In this document: positions 23,802 through 35,854 of the stretch, one piece after another
Layout: each line of letters opens with the position of its first letter
Position numbering within the stretch: position 1 is the stretch's first letter
Assembly: GCA_037952775.1 (NCBI GenBank)
Contig: JBANAY010000004.1
Location: forward strand, 11,408,001 to 11,472,000
Origin: Clonostachys chloroleuca
Lineage: Eukaryota; Ascomycota; Sordariomycetes; Hypocreales; Bionectriaceae
Direction of reading: 5' to 3'
Length of the DNA: 64,000 nucleotides
Notes under the pieces: generated by a model
Seen by the model: the letters and a program-made list of their open reading frames with translations, nothing else
Database searches by the model: none
What the model was told of the DNA's origin: nothing
Made by a program: the position numbers and the translations under genes

Positions 23802-25347
23802 TTAGTAGGGACATTTCCCACAGTACCCACACTCTTTATCACACGCAGTGAGATCCTTGTCGTCCTCAGCGTCTGACCAATTGTATTCATATGGACTGTC
23901 GTATTCGTGATGTTCAGAGGCGAGGTAGTGGCCGTCATCGTCGCTGCTGGCAGTCTTCCCATGTTTCTCCCATTTGCTCCCACCGACCGTTGATGGATCG
24001 GCACGGCTGCTTCCCGATGGCTCGTCAGTCTGGCCGAGCCAATCCTTCCACTTCTGCTTGACCTCATCCGAGAGCGGGTCGCCAGCATCTGCTAGCTTCT
24101 CACGCAACTCCAAGGTATCGGATCCGTCGCAAAGCAGCTCGAACTCGGATGCATACCACTCCTTTGACGTGGCCTTGTCAATGACCCAATGCAGGCATCT
24201 CATAAACCGCTTCAGGCCCTCTTGGTTCTCCTTCTCCCAGTCGTCGATGCGCTTTCGGGTGTCCAATTCCTGGATGTCGGTGAACACACCGCGGTTGTGG
24301 AACGCGAGGATGAACTTCTCGATCTGTCGGACCCAGAGGCGAGGCGTTTCCTCTCCAAGAGTGTCTCGCCCTGCAGCCGATGTTTTGGATCGTGTCTTTA
24401 GGTCAAAGATTGTCCCCTGGGCGACCTCCTCTCCACCGTTCTCTACTTGGAGCTCGCCATGTTTGCGATGGTAGGCTTTATCGCCGGACCCGACGTTGAT
24501 TTCGCCAAAGAGCTCCCACAGGTCGCCACCCGTCTCCTTTGCTTTGGCCATGGCCCTGCGGGTATCGGAGATGTATCCATCTCCCTCGTAGCGGATCAAG
24601 GTTGAGAGACCGCCCAGTTGGTATCGCATGACCCTCTGATGCGACTTGGATTGTTTGACCTCAGGCTCCCAGGTCGTGTACGCGTTTGGGAAAGAATGCC
24701 CGTAGCCCTTGATGTCGTCGATTGTCTCGGTGGACGAGTTCAGCCTCCGGACCAGATGGACCGTCGAGCCCACAGTCTGCACGAGCATGCGGAATGGACG
24801 GTCGGACTTCATCGCGAACCGCAGGAGATTACCCAGAGTGCTTCCGCAGGCGACCAGCTCGGGCTTTTCCAAGCAGGTCGGCTCCATCTTCATGATGGCC
24901 GTGACTTCTGGGTTCAATGCATGCTTCGACGCATACGCTGCATTGGGGTCGACGTAGTATGTTTCTGTGTTGCTGTTGTCTTGGGTGAGCTGCTTCGGGG
25001 CATCGAGAGGGGTCCATAGGGCTGGTTTGCCTATGAGACCTGTTAGTATTGGAGTAAGTCATCTGATTGTACAGCGTTCACTAACCTGGAACCATGATGG
25101 TCGGACGGTCTTGGCCAACCCAGTTGTATGAAGCAATCACTGCGGCGTGATCGATCCCAATGTGCCCATCAGGTAGGGACGCGATTGCGTCAGATGACAG
25201 TTGATCCCAATTGAGTTTCGAAAGCAGCTCCCCCTTTGGAGGAGAAGGCAGCGATGATACATGTGGCCTGGGCCAAGCGCCGGCCTGAGAGCGTGAGCCA
25301 CGGGTTGGGCGACGGCTGCCACTGACGTATCCACGATGAAAGCTCAT
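23802..25347 (-). CDS. RAI1/DXO-like decapping-nuclease-fold protein
   Basis: Two exons: 25347-25086 and 25030-23802, with a 55-bp intron; they join in frame to 496 residues. Fungal relatives are often auto-named geranylgeranyl pyrophosphate synthetase, but no paired prenyl-synthase DDxxD motifs are visible. The order of motifs instead matches the RAI1/DXO family (mRNA 5'-end surveillance). RYQLGGLSTLIRYEGD fits the WRG...PYE region. GELQVEN followed by TIFDLKTRS fits the GEVD...ELKT catalytic pair. RLWVRQIEKFILAFHNRGVF fits the KLLKWWxQSFLxGV helix. If this is right, the usual E-x-D has become E-L-Q and E-L-K has become D-L-K, so activity may be altered or lost. The C-terminus is acidic and ends in a small Cys cluster (CDKECGYCGKC). 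It is transcribed head-to-head with the helicase-AAA gene. Confidence 0.7.
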
Positions 25348-26114
25348 TCTCACTGGGAGCTACGGGAAGAGTAATAGAAAATCTTATTGGAGGCGGGATA
25401 AGTATCGTGCTATTGATGTTTGAGGGGCAATTTAATGAAGGCACTCTAGATTGGTGATGCTCGCAATATTCGAGACGAGAGGAGGGATATGGAGGCCGAT
25501 TAAATGGGCAGCAAGTTGACCTGGCTCATCGCTCAATCTACCTCGCCAGATGCCTCGTCTGCCTTACCTCTCCTCCCGTCAGATGCCACCTCACATTGCG
25601 TTTTCAAATATGCGGGAGGCCATCCAGCCAGCCACCGAGGCCTCTGCCTTTAACTGGCCCGTCAGATGAGGGGTGGCATCAATGGTGGCGCATTGCGAAT
25701 GTGCCAATGACAGTATGTCATCTTTATCATATTACCGAGAGTGCACTGTACGCCTGTTGGCTGTACTCAACATACACTTTCATGCCTGCATCGCGCCAAT
25801 GCAGGATGCCCTCAAAATGTGGTGTGCTGTGAGCCCGATGCCTTGAGACCGACGGTTCGCTGATGCAATTCGGGCTGCGCTGTTGCTGCGATCGACCGTT
25901 TGCTTCTCTGTGATTCTTTTGCTCTTGACTCTACGTAGATTTTTCAATAAATGAAGCCTGATGCCTCTTGATTTTCTTTGCTCTTGGTTTCTTTGCACGC
26001 GATCTAGCAATCTAGCATTGATTCATTTGTATTCTCTACGCTACCTCTGCCCCATTCCTTGGGTCTGGCCAAACCACCTTTAAAAAAGAATCAATCCACC
26101 AGCTGTGCCCTATC
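25348..26114. promoter_or_regulatory. Shared divergent promoter region (DXO-like / helicase-AAA)
   Basis: This 767-bp interval separates two start codons pointing away from each other, so both promoters must lie here. No strong TATA box was identified. Co-regulation is an inference from the arrangement only. Confidence 0.5.
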
Positions 26115-29100
26115 ATGGCTTTTGCGCAGTCCATCTCAAAGCGCGAGTCAAAGCTCATCCAGCATTTCGAGTCCTGCCTCCACGGGTCCAAGCAGATCGA
26201 CTCCCTGCAAGACGCCAAGCACTTCTTTGAGGCCGCCTGCATCAATTGCAGGCAAGAGACCCCCTCCAAAACGCTGGAGATGATCGTCTCTGACAGGAAA
26301 GGCCTTGAAGCCCTCAGTGCGGCTGCTCGCCGTAGCCTCTCTGCCGACTTCCTCGCCGAGTCTGTGGTCCCGTTCCTCATGCAGCTTCAGGGCGCTGCTG
26401 TCAGGAACCTTGGCGATGGCCACTTCATTGAGAAGGCCCTTGAATGTCTCCTCATACCGGCGTCTCTTTGGAACGTCTTTGCTGAAGGCTATACTGCTAA
26501 GAGCCTCAAGGACGACGCTTTGATTGTTTTCGCCTGGCTGTGTCTCGAGGTCGTCTCCTCGAGGCTTCCCGGCCTGTCTGCCCAGCAAGAAGAGGTCAGG
26601 ACCCTGATGAAGTCATCCCCGCTTCTCGATTCCAAGGTGCACGAGGCCAGGGTGTATGGGTACCGCATTGAGAAGGTCCTCTCCATCCATGGTGTCAGGG
26701 CGCCAGTCGCGGCGGAGGTTTACGGGCCGGGTGGCCGCCATGACAATGATTTCCAAGATTTTCACGACATCTCCATCTACCCAACCCATGATGAGCTGCT
26801 GTCCAAAGAGAAGCCGTATCTTCAACGCCTTGAGGATGCCTTTCGCTTCTCGGGACAGGACCGCGCAGGCGCCTACTTGGATTGGTTGTTCCGCCAACTA
26901 CGAGAGGACATGGTCGCGGACCTGAAAGAGGAAACCCAGATCTCCATGGGGAGGAAGAAGGGGAGAGGGCGTTCGCGTTCATTGTTCAGAGATTTGAGTA
27001 TCAAGAGAGATACACATGCTGAGACGCGGCTTAGAGCCTTCACGGTGACTCTTCACTGCGGTAGCGGGATGCAGAGTATCTTGAACATGCCCAAGGGCAA
27101 GCGAGAAAAATTCTTGAAGGAGAATTCCAAAGCTGTGTTCCGCCATGATTCGCTGGCGGTTTTATTCTCTCCTTCAGCTATGGTTGCGTTTGGTTCGATG
27201 GTTAAACTGAACAACTCCATGCTCAACGGAGAACCAGTGTTTGGGTTGCAACTCAAAGACAAGATTGCCATGGAAAATACAGTGGCGATGCTTCTGGGGC
27301 CGCAGAGAGAGCAGCTGGCTCTGGCAATTGTCGAGTCCGCGACATTTGCATATGAGCCAATCTTGCGGCGTTTGCAGTCGATGAATGAGCTACCTTTGGA
27401 AGAGCCTTTGCTTGTGCGAGGATTCCACCAGACGCCTCTTGAACACTCTGAAAAGTTCTCCTTGCTATTAAAACGTCTGAAGCAGCGTTATGATCAATCG
27501 GCCGAAGTCTATTTTGCTCCCAGTGCCATGCTTGGGAACAAGCCTCTGCGGCTCCAAGGCGCACAGCTAAAGTCATTTATCCACGGCCTCTCGAGCCCCG
27601 TAGCCCAGATCCAGGGACCTCCAGGGACCGGGAAGAGTTATATCGGAGCCCTTATCGGACTATTTCTGACCCGCTTCACCTCACAGAGGATTCTTGTGCT
27701 CAGCTATACCAACCACGCCTTGGACCAGTTCATAACTGATTTGGTTGACATTGGCGTGAAGGAGGAAGACATAGTCCGTTTAGGTTCCAAAGCGTCACCT
27801 GGAATGGATGCCATGAAACTGGAAAGTCGGACGAAAGACCCCAAATATTGGTGCTCAAATGGTGTGAGAGACCAAATCAGAAGTCTAAAGTCTGAGGAAG
27901 ACGCGGTCAAGCTTTGCATTACAGAATTGGTGCAGAATCTAGAGAGATTCCGTCCACCCACAAAGAAGATTTTGGAGTGGCTTGAATTCTCGGAGAATTA
28001 TGGATCATACTTTACTGCATTTTCACCCTTGTCCACCGAAGATGGGTTCGCGATCCAGCGTCCTAGAGATTATGATACTGCGGAGCGGATCTATGATAGT
28101 TGGAAGCGAGGAAAGGGCCCTTCACCTCAATATCTTTCTCAATTACCCGAGTTTTCTCAGATGGTGCTCAAAATGGAACATAAAAAGCGTCAAGAGCTTG
28201 ACAGAATATGGTGTCAAGAGGTGCGGCAGGAGGATACGGAGGACCTCTGCAGTAGGCACGAAGAGCTCCATCGAATACAGAACCAGATGAACAGACTTTA
28301 TGATGAGAGCAAGAGGAACGTCTTGCAATCGACAAGAATCATTTGTTGTACCACAACTGGAGCCTCCATGTATCAGTCTAACATCAAGACGGCGCAACCG
28401 GATGTTGTGCTTGTCGAGGAGGCCGGGGAGATCCTCGAAGCTCACGTCATTGCCGCATGCAGCTCATCCGTGAAGCAGTTAGTCCTCATTGGAGACCACA
28501 AGCAGCTTCGACCCAAGGTCAATAGCTACGAGCTTTCTGTCGAAAAAGGCGAAGGTTTCGACCTCAACAAGTCATTGTTCGAGCGGCGCATTGAACATGG
28601 ACATGAGTTTACCGTCCTGGAGGAGCAGCACCGCAGCCACCCAGACATTTCACACTTTTCTCGCCTTCTTTCCTATCCGACCTTGGTTGACGCTCCCAAG
28701 GTGGCTGATAGGCCGGGAGTACGGGGATTGCAACATCGAGTGGTATTTGTTCACCATGAGCACCCCGAACAAGAACTGGCCGACTCCACCGAACTTCGAG
28801 ACCCTTCGGCCGGAAACAGCAAGAGAAATCCATTCGAGGTCGAAATGGTGCTTAGAACAATCAAATACCTCAGCCAGCAGGGTTACAAGACCGAGAACAT
28901 GGTTGTACTGACGCCGTACCTGGGTCAACTGTCGCTGATGAGATCGGAGCTTAGTTCAAGGACTCAAATCGACCCCCTTCTCAACGATCTGGATTCTTAC
29001 GAACTCATCCGCGCTGGGCTGATGACCAACGTCTCTGCCAAAGCACAAAAGGCAAGAGTAAGGCTCTCTACTATCGGTATGCACTCTCTTGAGACCCCAA

Positions 29101-32100
29101 TGTTTTCGCAGCAGATTCATCCGCTAACCTATGTCTCTGGCCAGACAATTACCAGGGCGAAGAAAGTGATATCGTCATTGCCTCACTGACTCGCAGCAAT
29201 GCCTCCGGAGATATCGGGTTTCTTTGCGCCCGAGAACGTCTTGTCGTGCTCATGTCGCGAGCACGGGAGGGGATCATTCTCTTCGGTAATATGCACACCT
29301 TCATGAAGAGCAAAAGGGGCAAGGAGCTCTGGACCCAATACTTTGACATCCTCCGAGAGAAAAAGTGGTTGGTTGAAGGGCTACCCATACGCTGCGAGCA
29401 ACATCCCGACAGGGTGCAGGAGGTCAAAACACCAGAGGATTTTGATCGATATTGCCCGGATGGTGGGTGTGGGCAGAAGTGGTAGGTCAAGAAAGGAATG
29501 ATCATACAAAGAACTCTAAAGGCTAACAACGCCGGTAGCGGGGTGATGCTTTCTTGCGGGAAACACGTTTGCCAAAGATGTTGCCATTTTCTCACCGACC
29601 ACTCGCAGACGCCCTGCTCTCGCGTGATTGAGGAACTATGCGAAAGAGGACACAAAACGAAAGTCCCGTGCGGAACTACCGCTCGGAAGAGTAGGTGCGA
29701 CTTGTGTGTCAAACAAGACCAAGATATCGCACGGAGGGCGAAACGCGATTTTGAGATGGAGAAGAAGCGGATGGAGAGGCAACAGGAATATGCGACCCGG
29801 GCACTAAAGCTTGATGACGAAATTGACGAACAGCGTCATGCAATACGTTATGATGCTGAAGAAAAACAAGACGCTGTAGATCTGAAAAAGAAAGAGGCAA
29901 CCCTCGATGAGCTTAAGGCTAGAAGAAAGAGAGCACAGGAACTTGCCAACCGAAAAGACCAAGAAGAGCGGACTCGTAAAACAGCACCACCGAAGGGCGA
30001 CAAAAAGAGCCTTGGGAGCCAGGGAGCTAATGAAACAAGTTCCCCTGCTGAGCAGGAGTGGAATGATATGAAAGACCAAGGAGAGGCAAACCAAGCTTTG
30101 GATGAACTTATGGAACTCATTGGACTCGAGTCTGTCAAGGATGAGTTTCTTTCAACGAAGACATCTCTTGAGCTCAAAATTCAACAAGGGGTACCACTAA
30201 ACAAGGAGAGGTTAAGCTGCTCTTTACTTGGGAACCCAGGAACTGGTAAGCTATGATAAAGGATCTGACGCTCTCAAGCAACGACTAATTTTCGCATGGG
30301 TTAGGGAAAACAACTGTAGCTCGCCTGTGGGGAAAGTTCCTAACTTCAATAGGGGCGGTTGTGGGAGATGCCTTTGAGGAGACCACTGGATCCAAGCTGG
30401 CTAGTGCTGGAGTGCCAGGATGTGAGAAGTTGATCGAAGGCATCAAGGACAGAGATGGCGGTGTACTATTCATTGATGAGGCGTATCAGCTTTCTTCCGG
30501 GAACAGTCCAGGAGGCAAGGCAGTCCTTGATTATCTGCTCGCCGAAGTCGAAAACCTACGAGGCCAGGTCATCTTCATCTTGGCGGGTTATGACAAGGAG
30601 ATGGAATCTTTCTTTGCTCACAACCCGGGGCTACCAAGCCGATTCGCTATCACGATGAAGTTTGAAGACTACGACGATGATGAGCTTCTCCGAATCCTAA
30701 AGTTAAAATTGCACGAAAAGTTCAAGGGAACAATGATCTTGCAGGACGGCACTGGCGGATTGTATGCTCGGATTATCGCCAGACGCGTTGGCAGAGGCCG
30801 TGGGAAACCAGGGTTTGGAAATGCTCGGGCAGTTGAGAATACCCTCGACAAAATCTTAAAAAGGCAGGCGTCCCGCATCAGAAAGGAAAAGCGGTCGAAA
30901 ACTAAGAGTGACGAGCTATTCCTCTCCAAAACGGACTTGATCGGCCCAGAGCCTTCGAATGCTCTGGAAAGCTGCATCGCATGGACGAAATTGAATCAGT
31001 TGATCGGGCTGAACAAAGTAAAGAGCGAGCTACAAGTCTTCAAAGACACCATGATCACCAATTATCATCGTGAGCTTGCGGAAGAGCCACTGATTGAATT
31101 TTCGCTGAACAAAGTGTTCGTAGGAAGCCCAGGAACTGGAAAGACAACGGTTGCAAAACTTTTTGGGCAGGTCCTGTCTCATATTGGCCTACTTTCTAAC
31201 GGAGAGGTGGTGGTGAAGAGCCCCGCAGACTTTATTGGCTCCGTTCTTGGGGAATCAGAAGCTAAAACCAAGGGTATCCTGGCCGCTACGGTCGGAAAGG
31301 TGCTGGTGATAGATGAAGCATATGGCCTCTATGGAGGGGAAAACATTTCCGACCCTTACAAGACGGGCGTCATTGACACTATAGTAGCGGAGGTCCAAAG
31401 TGTGCCAGGGGAGGATCGTTGCGTGCTACTCCTTGGTTACGACGAGCAGATGCAAAAGATGTTCCAGAATGTGAACCCAGGCCTGACCCGAAGATTTCCT
31501 TTGAACTCTTCCTTTATATTTGAAGACTTCAACGGTGATGAGCTATCTCGAATCTTCGACCTAAAGGTCAGGCAATGCGGATTCAAAACTACAGGAAGAG
31601 GTAAAACAGCCGCCTTGGAGGTTCTTGCCCGAGCAAGAAACAGACCACATTTTGGAAATGGAGGCGAGGTGGATATCCTTCTGGACAAAGCAAAGACGAG
31701 CCATCAGAAGAGACGATCTGCTGGAGGCAGGAAATCGGATATTCTTGACGCCGTGGACTTCGACGAGGATTTCGACAGAAACACTCGCACAGATACGAAT
31801 GTAAGAGCGCTGTTTGAAGGCGAAGTTGGTCGAGAGAAATTGATTACCTTACTCGAGGGGTATCAGGCGCGGGTACGAGAGCTCAAAACTTTGAGTATGG
31901 ATCCCAAAGAAGAAATCCCATTTTCGTTCCTTTTCCGGGGCCCTCCTGGCACCGGAAAGACTACAGTGGCTCGGAAAATGGGCAAAGTTTATTATGACAT
32001 GGGATTTCTTGCCAGTGCTGAGGTTATCGACTGCTCGGCAACCGACCTCATTGGACAATATATTGGCCAAACTGGCCCAAAGGTTCAAGCGCTTTTGGAC

Positions 32101-33147
32101 AAGGCCCTGGGAAAAGTACTATTCATCGATGAGGCGTATCGTCTGGCCGGAGGCCATTTTGCGCAGGAGGCCGTTGATGAGCTGGTTGATAGCGTCACCA
32201 AGCCAAGATATTTTGGCAAGCTGATCATAATTCTGGCGGGCTATGTGGAGGATATTAACAATCTTCTGTCGGTCAACCAAGGAATGTCGAGTCGGTTTCC
32301 AGAAACCATAGACTTTGAACCATTTCAACCAAATGAGTGCTTCCAACTGCTCGTAAACATCCTCCAAAGCAAGAAGAAAGAAATCGAGACCAAAGCCAAG
32401 GGGAAGACATTGGACGTTTCGTGTCTTGAAGTTCCGAGTGATGAGTTTCGAAGTGCTGTTCTTGGGCTCTTCCACGAGTTGAGCCAACAAGACGGTTGGG
32501 CCAGCGCGCGCGACGTGAAGCAGCTGGCGAAGACCATATTTCGCTCGGTTAACCTGAGCTTCAACCAGCCCACGGTTTCTGAGAATGATATTAAGACGGA
32601 GCTGAAGAGTTTATCGAATGAACGAAAGGGCAGAATGCAGAAGCGAAAACCCAACTCTATCCCGCAGACCTTGCGGCCAATTTCCCTCCAAGATATGAGC
32701 GACCTGCTAGATCAGCAGCCACAAACGATATTGACGACGCGAAATGCGACACAGATATACACTGACGAAACCCAGGAGAATACTCCTGAGGAGGCTAGCG
32801 ATACCGAGAGGCGTAATTGCGCATCATCGAATTGCCTTAGGGATGTTGGGGTTAGTGATGAGGTATGGGAACAACTTGAAAAGGATAAAGCAGCCGAGTC
32901 TGAGGCAGAGGTAAAGTTTCAGAAGCTCAAGAAAGAACAGAAAACCTGCAGCGACGAAAGACGAGAAGAAATCATCCGACAAGTCGTTCTAGAGGAAGAG
33001 GAGAAGAGAAAAATTGCAGCGGAAAAAGCCAGACTTGAGCGAATGAAATGTTGCCCAGTCGGATACGCCTGGATAAAGCAGGATAATGGTTATCGATGTG
33101 CTGGAGGGTCTCATTTCATTTCTCAGGATTGTCTCGATTCTAGTTGA
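26115..33147 (+). CDS. ZNFX1/UPF1-like SF1 helicase fused to zinc-binding segment and three CbbX-type AAA+ domains
   Basis: Four exons: 26115-29076, 29145-29481, 29539-30245 and 30305-33147; introns of 68, 57 and 59 bp. They join in frame to 2,282 residues. SF1 helicase: Walker A GPPGTGKS at 501-508, EEAG (DExx equivalent) at 768-771, GDHKQLRP near 795, EEQHRSHPDISHFSRLLSYP near 835, and NYQGEESDIVIASLTRSN plus LMSRAREGIILFGN across the first splice. A Cys/His-rich NFX1-like segment (about 1080-1165, CGKHVCQRCCHF and later Cys pairs) and a coiled coil (about 1170-1260) follow. Then come three CbbX/SpoVK-type AAA+ domains with Walker A near 1330, 1610 and 1878 and Walker B LFIDEAYQL, LVIDEAYGL and LFIDEAYRL. 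The C-terminus is a charged coil and a small Cys-containing tail. Relatives of the helicase part act in RNA surveillance and antiviral response; the role of this fungal fusion is unknown to me. Confidence 0.92.
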
Positions 33148-34828
33148 GGGAAATACGTAGAACACGAGATGAGTATCTAGGTCCATCTTGCCTTCATGTA
33201 GCTTGAAAAAGAGTTGGACGTAGTACGAGGTTTGGATAAAGGGTGGAGAAGAAGAAACGACGGAATTTGAAGCTTGATTGTTAGTAAGAGAAGTTACTCT
33301 GGCAAACTTTGTAGAAAGATGTTGATAAATGCATAAATAATGATTTTCCTTGGGTTTTCAATGACTGTGCTCTGCTGTTCCTGTCTGAGCGAGTGGTAAG
33401 GTCGGAACACACAATCTCAAAACATTCTAGGCTACTGGCCTTATAAAGATATCTTCGATTAGCACTTTACACACATTCACCGAAGTAAAAAAAATAAGAA
33501 TACGGAACTAAATACATAACCCCCTATAAAATAGCGTTGAAGGACGTACCTTTGTTTGAAAAAGCTAAACAGGGCCTCGATCTCTCGTAGGATGGGTTTC
33601 TCTCCGGATTTTCTATTCTCGGATCCCTAGGTACTCTTAACGCATCTAGCAGTGAGAAACGGACCACTTCCGGAAGCGCGTTCAAGAAATCATCTCTCAT
33701 TACCGACACATGGAGGGCTGATGAATTCAACTGAGCTCCTAAGGAATAACTTAAACCCATGAATAGCCATTTAACTGAAGATCGATCGACAAACAAGCGA
33801 GGCGTTTAGCTCCTGCATGGTGCTTTTGAGGTGGAGAGTTTGCCACTAATGAATAAACTGCGGGCTGGGTTCAAAACGCCTGAACGGCGCTGCAGTATCT
33901 AAGTAATACATAGTTTCGGCCTTGATTCTGTCCAATAAACAAGCTCCTTTGGAAGCCGGTAATTAAGTTTGGGCAGACGTTACTAGCGGCCTAAGCGCCA
34001 AGGATCTGTGACTTCCCGCATAGAAGAAAGAAGAGGGTGAAATACATGTTTTAACCTGACGAGGTGAATGCTATAGATCTATCGGACGCTGGTGATGCGT
34101 TCTCTGAATGACGTATAAATATTTCCTGATTTGATACTCAGCCACTCAGACCACCTTACTAGCATAGAGTCGTGCAATAAGTTGTCTTATTTGCGTGTAA
34201 CTGTGCTGCCGTAAGTGGCGGCTAACACATGGTGATGCAGATATCATATTCCACATGAGAATAACAAGCCTGCACCTTTCAATGATATGGTTTGTAATAA
34301 TGCATTTTAATAGGCTCGTATTTTGAGAACAATGGGGAGGTTAAAAATCTTAATAAGAATTTGATCAAACCTCATCTAGACACTATTCCACCTATCTTAT
34401 GGAGCGCTAAAACGCTTGAATCACTCCTATAAATCGCCGATGCTTGGATCTTATCTGTTTGTGGCTGCTCTATTTCTTCAAAGATTCACAAGCTACCAAC
34501 TGTCACTCTGGGTGTATCATAGTATCATTTACGTAGACTTTGTTTAGAAAATTGATTATTCTGTATTCATGATATTCGTAAGTCATTCCGTTCCCATGAC
34601 ACCCAGTGCTGTCCTCGCCACTACCTTGTGACATTCTCAGAGCGAGGAAACCATAACAGACTGTCCAAAAAACGCAGCTTGTTACCAGCCTAGTCTCTTC
34701 TCCTGTATCCCCTCCTTCAATACACCTGTGAGATGAGCTGTGCAGCTTCACACAATCACATGATGGACCATGTGCAACAGTTGAAACCACTTGTAGTCAA
34801 CCATCGCGTAATTGTGTATAGTCCTTCC
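33148..34828. other. AT-rich intergenic, helicase-AAA to aquaporin
   Basis: The 3' flanks of two convergent genes. The sequence is visibly AT-rich and has only short open frames without family resemblance. No gene is supported. Confidence 0.5.
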
Positions 34829-35854
34829 TCAAACCTGAGATACGCCATCATGGTGCACCTGGCCGTCCATGACGCTGTCATTCCTGCCAGTTGTGGGCCG
34901 GGGCTTACCTTCGGACTCGACAACTGCAACAGGGGACAGCGGGCCGGCTGGAAGAAGCGTCTTTCCAGACTCGACGTCTGCGTCATCCTGGCCAGGGTTG
35001 GCGGTGTGGTACTCCAGCCACTTCATGAGCGAGTACACGCCAAACGAGAGGACCGCGCCCATGCAAGGGCCCAGCCAGTAGATCCAGTGATACCCGACGA
35101 ACCCGGTGATGACAGCGGGACCGAAGGATCGGGCAGGGTTGATGGAGGTGCCGGTGAAGTTTGTGCCAGCAATGTGTGCAATGAAGACGGAGATTCCAAT
35201 GCCGATGGGGGCAAGGAAGGTGGCTCTATGCTTCTCCACCGCGAGGAAGTAGACGGTGAGGACGAGCTGCGCTGTGAGGAACATCTCGAGGAAGAGACCC
35301 TGGACGACGCTGGTGCCGTTGCTCAGCGCGTTGGCGACACCCAGAGGGCCGGGCAGGAGGCCATCTGTCACGGCAGCTGCTGCGATACCGGCGACGAGCT
35401 GGGCAGGGACGATGCATAGAGCGCGAATGGGTGACACGGCTCCGACGAGGAGGAGACCGAGTGTTACCTGAATTGAAGCAAAGCGAATCGGTTAGCAAGG
35501 CCACACGAGACACGACGGGAAGACGATAATGAGAAGTGGGTAACGTACAGCCGGGTTGAACATCCCGCCGGTGACACGGTAGAAGATCCATACATTCACG
35601 GCGATGGAGCATCCGAAGGAAGCGGCGATGTAGAGGAGGGAGAAGGGCATGAGGGGGGCCTTGGGGTCGCTAGGATCATTGGTGTTGAGGGCAGTCTGGG
35701 TGCCGATGAAGGAGAGGAGGAGGAACATGAAGGTGCCGAAGAACTCGCCAACGGTGAGGACGACCAGGTTGCGGAGGTTATCGGGAAGGACATGGCGTTT
35801 CCCAAGACCGTGGCGGCCGGGGCCGAGAGTGTTCTCTCTTGAGCTGGTCGACAT
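34829..35854 (-). CDS. Aquaporin (orthodox water-channel type)
   Basis: Six-helix MIP-family membrane channel, expected in the plasma membrane. Exons 35854-35549 and 35467-34829 join in frame to 314 residues; the 81-bp intron falls directly after the first NPA box. The first NPA motif is FNPAV (residues 100-102) and the second INPARSFGPAV (212-214). H200 (FIAHIAGTNFTG) and R215 sit at the aromatic/arginine filter positions typical of water-selective channels rather than aquaglyceroporins. This is an inference from family knowledge. An about 40-residue cytosolic N-terminus ends at LRNLVVLTVGEFFGTFMF, and an acidic to polar tail follows helix 6 (WLEYHTANPGQDDADVES). A TATA box lies about 230 bp upstream. 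Confidence 0.94.

Noticed and set aside
23802..25347. Geranylgeranyl diphosphate synthase (terpene pathway gene)
   Set aside because: The label often attached to this family is not supported: no paired aspartate-rich prenyl-binding motifs and no fitting length or layout. I found no terpene cluster.
29498..29538. Start of a separate gene at the ATG at 29498
   Set aside because: This ATG lies inside the 57-bp intron of the helicase-AAA gene. Splicing 29482-29538 joins the Cys-rich segment in frame.
34829..35437. Aquaporin beginning at 35437
   Set aside because: That start is a GTG inside exon 2. The spliced form starting at 35854 supplies helices 1-2 and the first NPA box.
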